NCBI GenBank assembly: GCA_902806595.1
Contig: CADCXC010000014.1
Span: 1 to 64,000, forward strand
DNA: 64,000 bases
DNA from: Pyrenopolyporus hunteri
Taxonomy: Eukaryota > Ascomycota > Sordariomycetes > Xylariales > Hypoxylaceae
Direction of reading: 5' to 3'
Part shown: positions 27,401 to 39,683 of the stretch, in pieces
Position numbering within the stretch: the stretch's first letter is position 1
Layout: each line of letters begins with the position of its first letter
Made by a program: the position numbers and the translations under genes
Notes under the pieces: generated by a model
What the model saw: only the letters and a program-made list of their open reading frames with translations
Databases searched by the model: none
What the model was told of the DNA's origin: nothing

Positions 27401-30400
27401 ATATAATTCGAATTTCGTAAAAAAAGTCGTATTATCGAAATAAAATTATAAATGTTTTTATTTATAAACGATAATAACGATAATATTATTTTTTTTAATT
27501 AATTAATTTATAACGTTATTTAAATAAACGTTTAATCGATTTATATTTTTTAAATATATAAAAAATAAAATGTTTAAATTTATAATATAAAAATCGATTA
27601 ATTCGAACGAAATATTAACCGTAATTATTTTTAATAATTTAATTAAAAGTTCGTTTTTAAGTTTAATATTAATTTCATCGATTTAATTATTATTTATTTT
27701 AAAATTTCGGTTGAAAAATTTTTTTATAAAAATTTAATATTAATTTTTTTTATAATAAATATTTTAATTACGTCGATATTAAAAATAATACTTTAAAAAA
27801 TATTTTTAATATATTAATTTAAAATAAATATAATATTATTTTTTAATTTATCGATAAAAAAATAATAAAAAATAATTCGATATTAATATATTTAATTAAT
27901 TAAATATATCGCGATTAATTAATATTAAAGGTCGATTTTTTTCGTTTCGAAGATTATAACGTTTTAATCGTCGTTTTTCGACTTTAAGTTTTTTTATTTA
28001 ATATTTTTATAATTTATTAAAAACGTAATATTTTTATTTTTATTTTTATTTTTTTAAATTTATTAACGTCTTTTAATTTTTTTTATTTATTTTCGAAATA
28101 TTTAATAAATTAATATTTTTTTTATATCTTTAATAACGACGTTTTTAAATTTAAATCGTTTTTTTCGATTAATATCGATCGTTTTTATCGTTATTATAAT
28201 ATTTTTATTAAATATAAAATTAATTAAAATTTTCGTCGTTATTATCGTTAATTATAAATTAACGTATTTTTTTAATATTTTCGAAGGTATTAATTAATAT
28301 ACGAAATTTATTAATTAATTTTTCGAATTAATATAATAAAATAAATAAAATATATTATAATTATAATATATTACGATAAACGTATTACGTAATTACGATA
28401 AATTATTACTTACTTTTAAAATTTTTTTTAAAAGTTCGTTAATATAATATTAATTTATTTAATATAATTTATAATATTTTAAAATCGAATTTTTTTTCGT
28501 TTTTTTTTTCGATTTTAATATTAAAAAAAATAATTAAAGTTTAATTATAATGATATTAAATTTTATTTTACTTCGTATTAAAATATCGTTTTATAATTAA
28601 ATATATATTTATAAAATATTAATAATAAAATATATTATATAAAAAATAAATAATTATTTATTTAATAAAAATAATAAAAAATATAATATAAAATTAAATT
28701 TAATAAATTTTAATTATATAATATACGTTTAAAAAAACGAAATTTATTTTTTAAAACGTTATAAAATTTTTTAATATAATTATTTTTATTATTTTAAACA
28801 TTTTTAAAATAATTAATAATAATGAAAAAATATATTTCGTTAAAAGTTTAAATAAAAAAAACGTCGTAATATATATTATTTTATTAATTTTCGACGAATA
28901 TAAATACGAAAATCGATTTAATTAATAAAAATTATAAAATCGTTTAAAAAAAAATCGTAATTTTTAATATAATAACTTTTTTTTTAATACGACGTTTAAT
29001 AAAATCGTTAATATTATATATAAATTATTCGATAACGATTCGAAAAATTTATAAATATTTTTCGATAATAAAAATTAAAATTATTTTTTTTATATAAAAT
29101 TAAAAATATATCGTTAATTATATTTTTATAATTTAATATAAATTAAAATAATAAAATATAAATCGATAATAATAATTTAAAAAAACGTAATTATTACTCG
29201 AAATTTCTTCGAAATATTATTTCGATTTTTTTTTTAATAAAAAAAATTTTAATTACGTAAAAATTCATAAGTTATATTTTTTACGTTATATTAATTATAT
29301 ATTATATTATATTATATTACGTTACATTAATTAACTACGCGTACGTTTTACGTAATAATTCGTATTACGATTTTATTTAATTAATTAAACCGTTTAATTA
29401 AATCGTTATATATATCGTAATTATTATATTTAAAATTATTCGCATTTTAATAAACGATTTTATTAATTAAATTAATTTAATTAAATTAATTTAATTATAA
29501 ATATAAATTTAATTTTAATTTAACGTATAATTCGATTTAAATAAATCGAATTAAATAAATCGAATTAAATAAATTTAATTTTAATTTAACGTATAATTTA
29601 TTTAAAAAATTCGAATTATATAAATTTAATTATAAATATAAATTTAATTATAAATATAAATTTAATTATAAATATAAATTTAATTATAAATATAAATTTA
29701 ATTATAAATATAAATTTAATTATAAATATAAATTTAATTATAAATATAAATTTAATTATAAATATAAATTTAATTATATAAATTTAATTATATAAATTTA
29801 ATTTTAATTCGATATATTTTTCGTAACATTTTTCGAAAAATCTTTCGAATTATATATTTAAAATTAAATATAAAAAAATTATACGAATAATTATTCGCGA
29901 CGACTTTTTTAAAAAATAATATAAGATAATTTTTCGTAACGATTTTATCGAAAAATAATAAAAATAATTTTTCGTAACGATTTTTTCGAAAAATTTTTAA
30001 AAAAGTAATAAAAGTAACTTTTCGCGACGACTTTATCGAAAAGTAATATAAGTAATTTTTCGTAACGACTTTTTCGAAAAATAATATAAGGTGGTTTTTT
30101 GCGACGGTTTTATCGAAAAATAATAAGGATAATTTTTCGTAATAACTTTTTCGAAAAATGGTATAAAATAATTTCTCGCGACGACTTCATCGAAAAATAA
30201 TAAAAATAACTTCTCGTAACGACTTTTTTAAAAATAATATGAAATAATTTTTCGTAAAAATTAAAAAATACTACGAAAAATATATTAAAAATAATATTAA
30301 AAATTATATTAAAAATTATATTAAAAATTATATTAATAATTATATTAAAAAATATATAATTATAAAAATAATCGTAAAATTCGAAAAAAACCGAAGGTTA

Positions 30401-31673
30401 TTATATTATTTTATAAAAGTAACTTTTAATTTAAATAAAAGTTAAAACGTAAATTACATCGTAAAAATTTAATTTAATAAAAAAATAATAATATATTAAA
30501 TATCGACGAAAAATTATTAATAATAAAAAAAATAAAAATAATTATTAAATAAATAATTCGTAATATTAATAATATAAAATTAAAAATAATTTAATTAAAA
30601 TGATTAATATTTATAAATTTAATTTTCTTTAATTTTTTATTTATATTAACGTTATAAAATGAAAAATTATTAACCGTTTTTATATCGTAATATAAATACG
30701 ATTCGACGTAAATATCGAAAAATAAATCGTATTTTTATCGATGTAATATATCGATATTTTTTATATTAAAACGTTAAATTATTTACGTTTAATATATTTT
30801 AATTTATCGTAATTTCATTTAAAAAATTTATATATCGATACGAAATTAATTAAAACTTTTATTATATTAACGTTATTTTTATTTAAATAAATATTTTTTA
30901 TATAAACGTATATTTTAATATAATTTTAAATTAATATAATATAATTATAAAATTTTTTATTATAAAACTTTTAAATTATTTTTAATATTTTTTTAAAATA
31001 TTTTTTATTATATAAATATATAATTTATTTTTATTTATAATAATTAAATTTTTTTAAAAAAATAATATTTATATCGTTTTTTATTTTTTAATAACGATTT
31101 AAAAGTTAATTTCTTTTTATTTTAAAATCTTATAATTAAATTATTAATCGAAAAACGTACGGTTATTAAAAACGTATTTTATTAATTTAATAAATTTCTT
31201 TTAATATTTTATTCGATTAAATCGAATTTTTTAATATAAATTTATATTTAAATCGAATTTTTAATTTTTTACGATATAATAAATATAAAAAATTTTAAAA
31301 AATTAAAAATAATAAAACGATATTTTATTATAAATAAAATAATATTATATAAAAAAATATTAATGTCGCGTATATTATTACGATAAAAGTTTTTTATATT
31401 ATTATAATAATAATTTTTTGAATTTTATTAATTTATATTATTAATTTTAATAACATTAATTAATATTAATAAATATGTACGTAAATAAAATAAAAAAATA
31501 ATAATAAAAATAAACGCGATATAATAAAATTAATATTATATAAATTATTTTCGAAAAAAAAATTATTTAATAAAAAAATTATAAAAAAAATTTCCTTTAT
31601 ATAAATAAAAATATATAAGTATTTTTTTTATAATATATATCGTAAAATAATACGTATATAAATTAATTAACCA
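24430..31673. mobile_element. Probable LTR-type element bounded by ~200-bp direct repeats
   Basis: Segments at about 24,430-24,628 and 31,463-31,673 are direct repeats of about 200 bp. Shared landmarks are cgatataataaaattaatat, aaaattatttaataaaaaaa and acgtatataaattaattaa. A third, partial copy lies at 9,725-9,857, where a fold-back MITE interrupts it. The pair would bound a 7.2-kb element, itself carrying the repeat at 29,205-30,420. I could not identify polymerase motifs in the interior, so class and strand are unknown, and two independent solo copies cannot be excluded. Confidence 0.4.
29205..30420 (+). mobile_element. Repeat family C, RIP-mutated copy
   Basis: It has the same order as 32,135-33,595: the gattttttttt start, the tacgttacatt run, an 18-bp tandem (ataaatttaattataaat, about 29,620-29,800), degraded tttttcgtaacgattttatc repeats (29,890-30,250) and the cgaaggttattat end. 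C-to-T changes account for most differences. Confidence 0.6.
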
Positions 31674-32134
31674 TTAATATATTTATAATAATTTTAAATA
31701 TAATATTTAATATTTTTATAAATTTTAAATTAAATATAAAATTTAAAAATTAAATAAAATATTTTAAATTTATTTAAATATTTCGTTAAAATTAAATTAT
31801 AATATCGATATAAAATTTAAACGATAAAACTTTCGTTTTAAAATATAAAAAAATAATTTTAAAAATAAATTCGATTTCGTATTAATTTATAATTAATAAA
31901 AAATAATTAATATAAATTCCCGCGTAAATTTTTAAATTATTTTCGAAAAAATAATTTTTTTTATAAAAAAAATTTATTAAAAATTAAAATTATATTTTAA
32001 ATTAAAAAAAATTAATATAAATTTCGTCGATTAATATATTAATTAAAATATTAATATTAAAACGAAATAAAAAAAATTATCTTCGAATTAAAAATAATAT
32101 AATTTATTAAAAATTTATTAATTTATTTAATTTA

Positions 32135-33595
32135 TTATATTTAAAGTTTTTTCGAAATATTATTTCGATTTTTTTTTTTAAAAAAAAAATCGAAAAAAAA
32201 TAAAAATTAATTACGTAAAAATTTACGAGTTATATTTTTTACGTTATATTAATTATATATTATATTATATTATATTATATTACGTTACGTTACGTTAATT
32301 AATTACGCGTACGTTTTATATAATAATTTATATTACGTTTTTATTTAATTAATTAAACCGTTTAATTAAATCGTTATATATATCGCGATTATTATATTTA
32401 AAATTATTTACATTTTAATAAACGATTTTATTAATTAAATTAATTTAATTAAATTAATTTAATTATATAAATTTAATTATAAATATAATTTTAATTTTAA
32501 TTTAATATATAATTTAAATTAAATAAATCGAATTAAATAAATCGAATTAAATAAATCGAATTAAATAAATCGAATTAAATAAATCGAATTAAATAAATCG
32601 AATTAAATAAATCGAATTATATAAATTTAATTTTAATTTAACGTATAATTCGATTTAAAAAAATCGAATTAAATAAATTTATACGAAAAATTTAAATTAT
32701 ATAAATTTAATTATATAAATTTAATTTTAATTTAATATATAATTTAAATTATATAAATTTAATTATATAATTTTAATTTTAATTTAACGTATAATTCGAT
32801 TTAAAAAATTTTAATTATATAAATTTAATTATAAGTATAAATTTAATTATATAAATTTAATTATATAAATCTAATTTCAATTCGACGTATTTTTCGTAAC
32901 ACTTTTCGAAGAATCTTTCGAATTGTATATTTAAAGTTAGGTATGATCATACGGGTAGTCCCTCGCGACGGCTCTTTCGAAAAATTCTTAGAAAGGTAGT
33001 AGGAGTAGCTTCTCGCGACGACTCTTTCGAAAGGTGGTATGGGGTGGTCTCTCGCGACGGTTTTATCGAAAGGTAGTAGGGGTAGCCTCTCGCGACGGCT
33101 TCATCGAAAGGTAATAGGGATAGCCTCTCGCAACGACTTCATCGAAAAGTAATATAGGGTAGTTTCTCGCAACGGCTCTTTCAAAGGTAGTAGGGGGTAG
33201 TCTCTCGCAACGGCTTCATCGAAAGGTAGTAGGGGTAGTTTCTCGCGACGGTTTTTTCGAAAGGTAGTATAGGGTGGTTACTCGCGACGACTCTTTCGAA
33301 AGATTCTTAGAAAGCTAGTAGGAGTGGCTTCTCGCGACGGTTTCATCGAAAGGTGGTATAGGATAATTTCTCGCGACGGTTTTTCGAAAGGTGGTATGGG
33401 TAGTTTCTCGTAAAAGTTAAGGGATGCCACGAAAGCAGTATTAGAAGCTGTATTAGAAACTATATTAGAAGCTATATTAGAAGCTGTATTAGAAGCTGTA
33501 TTAGCAGTTGGATTAAAAGGTATATGACTATAGAAATAGTCGTAGAATTCGAAGAAAACCCGAGGGCTATTATGTCACCCTACGGGGGTGACCTT
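32135..33595 (+). mobile_element. Repeat family C, best-preserved copy with minisatellite end
   Basis: The left part (32,135-32,700) is RIP-mutated: a gattttttttt-type start, a tacgttacgtta run, then ttaattaaattaatttaatt repeats. The right part (32,936-33,592) is nearly normal in composition. It carries about a dozen imperfect 35-40-bp repeats around tctcgcgacgg...tcgaaaggtagta, then six imperfect 15-bp repeats (attagaagctgt), and ends in a hairpin. Related, more mutated copies lie at 29,205-30,420 (same orientation) and 16,865-18,025 (inverse), with fragments at about 6,955-7,165 and 38,470-38,690. No coding region was found. It may be a long solo LTR or a non-autonomous element. Confidence 0.55.
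33574..33592 (+). repeat. Hairpin at the end of repeat family C
   Basis: GTCACCC (33,574-33,580) and GGGTGAC (33,586-33,592) form a perfect 7-bp stem with a 5-base loop. The equivalent place in the RIP-mutated copy near 30,395-30,415 no longer pairs. Confidence 0.6.
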
Positions 33596-34429
33596 TAGTT
33601 AAAAAAATATATTATTTATTCGTTATTTTTTTATTATTAATTAAAATTAATATTATATTTAAAAAACGATTAAATATATTTAAACATTTTATTTTTAAAT
33701 TAAATTAATAAATAATTCGAAAATTAAAATAATTTAAAAATTTAATTTATTTAATTTAACGAACGTTTAATTATTTAATAATTATAAAATATTTTAAATT
33801 TTTATAATCGATAAAAACTTCAAATTTTTTTAAATTTTTTAATTTTAATTATTATTTTTTTAATATTTTAATAATAATTAAAAAAAATTTTATTATAAAT
33901 TTTATAATTATATTTTTATATTAAATATTTTAAAAAATAATATATAATTAAATATTAATAATTATTATCGTTTTTTTATAAAAATATATTATTATAAATT
34001 TAATCGATAATATTAATTTTAATTATAATTTCATAATTTAAATTATAATAAATTAAAATTAAATTAATCGTAAATATTATTTTAAATATTTAAAATATTA
34101 TTTAAATTAATTTATTTTTTAATTAATTTTATTTAACGTTATTTTTAATTAAAAATATTAAAAATTTAATAATTTTTAAATATTTTTTTATAAAACGATA
34201 ATAAAAATTTATAAAATTGAAATATTTTTTTATTTTTTTTAAATTAATTAATTTTTATTAAATAAAAATAATATTTAATTAATTTAAATTTATTTTAATA
34301 TTTTAAATAAAAATAAATTTTAAATATTTAATTTTTTACGAAAAATTTATATTTATTAATATTTATTTAAAAGTTAATTTTTCGAAAATAATTTAAAATT
34401 TCTTTAATATATTTAATATTATTTTTTTT

Positions 34430-34830
34430 ATTTTTCGAAAAAATAATTACGTCGTTTATATAAACGAAATAAATTTTATTTAATAAATCGAATAAAAAGT
34501 AATTAATATACGTTTAAAAATATATTAATATATTAATTAAATCGAAAAAAGTAATTTTATATTCGTAAAAATTATATTTAATAATAAAAATAATTTTTTA
34601 TTTATTTTTTCGACGTTTTAAATGCGATTAAATACGGTTATAATATTAAGTTTAAAAAAACTTTTAATTTTCTTTATTTTTTTTAATATATTTTAAATTA
34701 AAAAAGTAAAAAATCGATTTTTAATCGTAATTACGTTTAAATTTTTATAATCGACGTAAATTTTAACGTCGTTATTTAAATTCTTTATTAAAAAAATTCG
34801 AAATATTATAAAAAATATAAACTCGTAAAT
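34430..34830 (-). pseudogene. Ty3/Gypsy reverse transcriptase relic
   Basis: On the minus strand, starting near 34,790, a stop-ridden translation keeps the family order. The segment VKIYVDYKNLNVITIKNRF corresponds to the Gypsy LRFCVDYRGLNAITIKNRY box. Next come KVFLNLIL (family K-FTKLDL), a counterpart of the FRTRYG-FEYLVMPFGL segment, and a degraded LDDI box near 34,432-34,472. Stop codons are mostly TAA/TAG at former CAA, CAG or TGG-type codons, as RIP would produce. Confidence 0.72.
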
Positions 34831-37800
34831 TTAACTTTTATTTAAATATTTTATAAAATATTTTTATATAATTATTTATTTTTTATTATTATATAATTTA
34901 AGTTTATAATATAAAAATTTTACTTTCGATTTTAAATATATTTAAATATTATACGAATGTTAAAAAATTAAAATATTAACATTTCTTTTAAAAAATATAT
35001 CGAAAATATTATAAAATTATATAAATATTTTAACGCGTAATTCGTCGTCGAAATAATTTAATTTATTTTTTATATATTTATTAATATTAACTTTATTAAT
35101 TTTATTTAATAATAATATTTCGAAATATTTATTTACGAAATTATATAACCTCGAATTTAATTTTTTTTCATTTTATTTACTTTAATATTTTTAATAAATA
35201 TAACTTTATATAATTAAATAAATATATTTTTTTAATTTAATAATTTTTTATAATTTTTTATTAATTTTTATTATATTATTTAAATAGTTTCCACATTTTT
35301 TTAACGATAAAAAATTATTATATTTTAAATATTTAAAACTTAAACTTATAATTTTTTTTTATCGTTCGATTGTTTAAAAAAATTAAAAATTAATTATCGA
35401 TTTATAAAACGTCGATATCGATTATCGAATTATAAAAGTTAACATTATTTTATTATTATAAAAATAAATTTAAAAAAAAATAAAAATTTAAATTTAATAA
35501 ATTTATATATTATATCGAAATTTAATAATCGTCGAAATTTATTAAAAAAATACTTTTTTCGATATATATTATATTTATATATACGTAATTATTATTTTTT
35601 ATCGTATTATATTAAAAATAAATTTTATATTCGAAATAAATTTTTTATACGCGTAATAAAAATTTAAAAATTATATAATAATTAATATAAAATAATAAAT
35701 TAAATAAAATAATATTAATAAATTAATTTATTTTTAAATCGTAACGTTATAATTAAAATATATTAAATATAACGTTTATATTTAATTATATAAAATAAAA
35801 AAATATCGACTTTTCGTAATTTTTTATTTATATATAAATAAATGCCGTTTAAATAATCGTATTTAAATTTATAAATTATTTATCATTTAATAATAATATT
35901 TATAATTTAAGTAAATCGATTATTTTTTAACTTTCGATACGTATTTTTTAAATATTAATAAACTTTTATTTAATATAATTTAAATTAATAAATATTAAAT
36001 AAAAAATTACGAAATTTTTTAATAAAATATAAATTTTTAAAATTAATAATAATTTATTATTACTTTTAAATTTTAAAATATTAATTATAATTAATTTTTT
36101 TTATTTAATAAAATAATTTATTTTTTTATATAATAATATAAATAAATTAAAAGTTTTTCGATTTATTATTTTTTTAACGATTTTTAAAACGATTAATAGG
36201 ATTATTAATAATTTTTTAAATAAAAGGAATTTTTTAAAAAAATTTCATATTATTATATTAAAATTATCGTCGATAAAATTCGAAATTTATAATATTATTT
36301 CGTTTAAATATTTATTTTTATAATTAATTAAATCGTTAATTATATAATTAGAAAATTTTCGATTATTATTATTATAAATTAAAACTTTATTTTATATTTT
36401 AATTAATATTTTAAAAATTATTTTAATAATTTTAAAAAAAAAATTATAAATTTTTTAATAATTTCTTTAATAATTTCCTTAATAATTTCCTCGATTAAAA
36501 TTTTATTTAAATTTTTTTCGATTTTTTTATATAAATCGGAAATTTTAATATTCGACGTTATTATTTTATTTTTTTTAAATATTTTTTAATATAATAATTT
36601 ATATTATCGTAATAAAAGTAATTTTTAAATTTTTATCGACGTTATTTTTTTAATTTAAAAAATTAAAAATATGTAATATTAAAATTTATCGAATTATTAA
36701 ATAAAATTAAATTATTATATAAAAAATCTTTAAACGTATTAATAAAATAATATTAAAAAAATAAATTTATATTTTATATTTTTTTATAAATTTTATAAGT
36801 TTTAATTGATATTTTTTATAATATTAAAAATAAAGTAATTTATTTTTAAAATTTCTCGAATTTAAATAATTTAAGTTAATTTTTTTATTAATTCGATTAA
36901 TTCGTTATTAATTTTTTATCGAAGTATTAAAACTTTAATTAAATTATTATATTTTAAATTTATTATAAAAATTTAAAATTAAATATAAAATTTTAAAAAT
37001 AAAATATTTTTATAAATAATTATTATAATTTAATTTCGTTTATTATTTAAATATTCGTATAATTATAAATAATCGATAAATAAATAATTAATTCGTTAAT
37101 CGTTTTTTAAAATTAATTAACGATATTTATATCGTTTTTTTCGATATATTTAATTAACGAATTAATAATAATAATTACTTTTTTTAAAAATCGAATTATA
37201 ATATAAAATAATTTTTTATTTTTTATAAGATATAATTTAATATCGAAAATAAATTTAACTTTTAAAATTCGATATTAATTTTAAAAATCTTTTTATTTAA
37301 ATTTAATATTATTTTTAAAAAAATTATTAAATTTAATATTTTAATTTTTATCGAAATAAATTATCGATTTTATTTAAAAATATTTAAATAATTTAATTAC
37401 GTAAAACGTCGTTAATATAATTTAATTATTTTATACGATTTATTAATTCGATAACGTTTTATCGAAGTTATTTTTTTTTAAATCGTTATTACGAAAATTA
37501 ATAAACGTCGATAATTTTATTTTTAATTTAATTTAAAATTTAATTAAAAACGATTAAATTAATTTCGTATAAATTTATATTTTATATTAAATATAAAATT
37601 ATTATAAAGTCGTTTTTAACGAATTATTAAAATATTTAAATTATTAAAAAAAACGTATTTAAAATTTCGATATTAATTATAATATAATTTTTATTAACCG
37701 TAAATTAAAATACATTTAATTAAAATACGACCGATTAAAATATAATCGATTAAAATACGATCGATTATAATATTATTAATTAAAATATAATTAATTATAA

Positions 37801-38152
37801 TTCGATTAATCGAAATATTATTAATTAAAATAAAATTATTTATTTATTAATAATTAATAATAATAAATTTAATAATTTTTTCGATATAATTTATCGATTA
37901 TTTATAATAATAAATTAAATTAAATATTCGATTTTAAAATTATAAAATTTATAAGATTTATAAAAAATAATTTTTTAATTTTATAAAAATAAAATTTATA
38001 AATTTTTTTCGAATAATTATAATTTAAAAATTTTTTTTCGAAATTAATTATAATAAATCGAAATTAATTATAAAAATTATAAAATTAATTTCGATTTATT
38101 ATATACGATTAAAATTTAAAGTTTTTTTTTTCGAATAAAAAATAATATTAAA

Positions 38153-38322
38153 TTAATACGACGTAAAATATTAAAAATTAAAAATAAAATTTCGTTAATA
38201 TTATAAAAAAAAATTAAATCGCGATTCGAAAAACCGCGATTTTATATTTAAATTTCGACGGTATATTCGATTAAAAATTCGATATTAATTATTTAATAAA
38301 ATTAAATTTATCGCATCGAATT
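38153..38322 (-). repeat. LTR-like direct repeat (partner at 22,950)
   Basis: Same order as 22,950-23,118, with C-to-T and G-to-A differences. It would be the 5' LTR of the minus-strand Gypsy element. Confidence 0.6.
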
Positions 38323-39683
38323 ATAATATATATTAATTAAAAATAATAATAATAATTACGAAAATAATAAATATATAAAATAAAAATATATTTAAAAAAT
38401 ATAACGAAAATTAAATACGTAAAATTTTTTAAAAATATAAAAATATAACGCGATTATATAACGTAAATAATATAAAATATATAATTTAAAAATTCGAAAA
38501 ATTATCGAAAAAATATAATATAAAATATATAATTTCAAAATTCGAAAAATTACCGAAAAAAACGTAACGTAAATAACGTAAAAATTATAACTTATAAACT
38601 TTTACGTAATTAATTTTTTTTTCGAATTTTTTTATAAAAAAAAATCGAGATAATATCTCGAAAAAACCTCGGGTATATAAACGAAAATATAAATCGTATT
38701 TAAAAAGTTTTCGTATATTTAACTTTTTAAATATAAAAATTCATAACTCCACCCTTTTAAACGGTATAAATTTGGAATAAATTTTATTAAATAAAGTAAA
38801 ATTAATTAATTTTAACGGTATAATTGTTATAAAATTAGTTATATATTAAAAAAAGATAAAAATAAAAATACGTTGTTTTATTTTTATTAATAAAATTTTA
38901 ATCGTAAATAACTTTTAATTTAATACGTTATATATATAACTATAATTATTATAAAATTATATAAAATTTAAAGTTTTTATTAATATAAGTTTTATTATTT
39001 AAAAGTTAATAATAAATATTTAAAAATAAAATTAAAACATTATTATAAATATTATAATAACGTATAAATTTAAGTTAATTATTTTTTAAATTTTATTTTT
39101 AAACGTAAAATAAAGTCTTAAATATAATATTAAAATTTCCCGGTAAAAAATAAAAAATTCGTTAAAATAAAAATGAAAAATAAAAAATAATATTAAAATA
39201 TAATATATATTTAACATTTTATTAAAAATATAAAACGTTAATAAAAATCTTCGAAATTTTATATTTAAACTTTCCGATATTTAAATTAAATTATAAACAT
39301 TTTCAATCTTTTAAAAATAGTTTATTACGGGTATTATTTACGGTGTAAAATATTGAAAATTTTATTATTAAAAATAAAACGTTAATTCTTTTATAACATT
39401 ATAAATATACGTTTTAAAAATTCGAAAAAATCAAATCTATATTTAAAACACCTATAATTAATTATATATAAATTTTTATTTTATTTAATTTAAAAGTGGT
39501 TAAGTTATAAGTGTTTAGATGTAAAGTGTATAATATTAAAGTGTACGAAGACTTCCTGGACACGATTTGTACATAAGTACATCCTCCTTTTTAAGTACCT
39601 CCGTACCAAACAGTGGTACGTACTAAAGTCATTTAACCATCACTTAAAATAATCATCTCGACCGGTATAGCCTCATATATTAT

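Larger units (their letters stand above)
22950..38322 (-). mobile_element. Degenerate minus-strand Ty3/Gypsy element split by a ~9-kb insertion
   Basis: Direct repeats at 22,950-23,118 and 38,153-38,322 share a distinctive GC-richer order (aaatcgcgattcgaaaaacc, then a run ending gcatcgaa) and look like short LTRs of about 170 bp. Minus-strand coding relics lie between them: reverse transcriptase at about 34,430-34,830 and an integrase C-terminal part at about 23,400-23,900. For a minus-strand element this is the expected order (gag at high coordinates, integrase at low). The two coding parts are too far apart for one element unless roughly 24,420-33,600 is inserted DNA. Removing that leaves about 6.2 kb, a typical Gypsy size. 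LTR edges and the insertion junctions are approximate. Confidence 0.55.

Noticed and set aside
32936..33420. CRISPR-like repeat array
   Set aside because: Units are imperfect, of variable length and with no unique spacers. The host is a eukaryote and the array belongs to a dispersed element.
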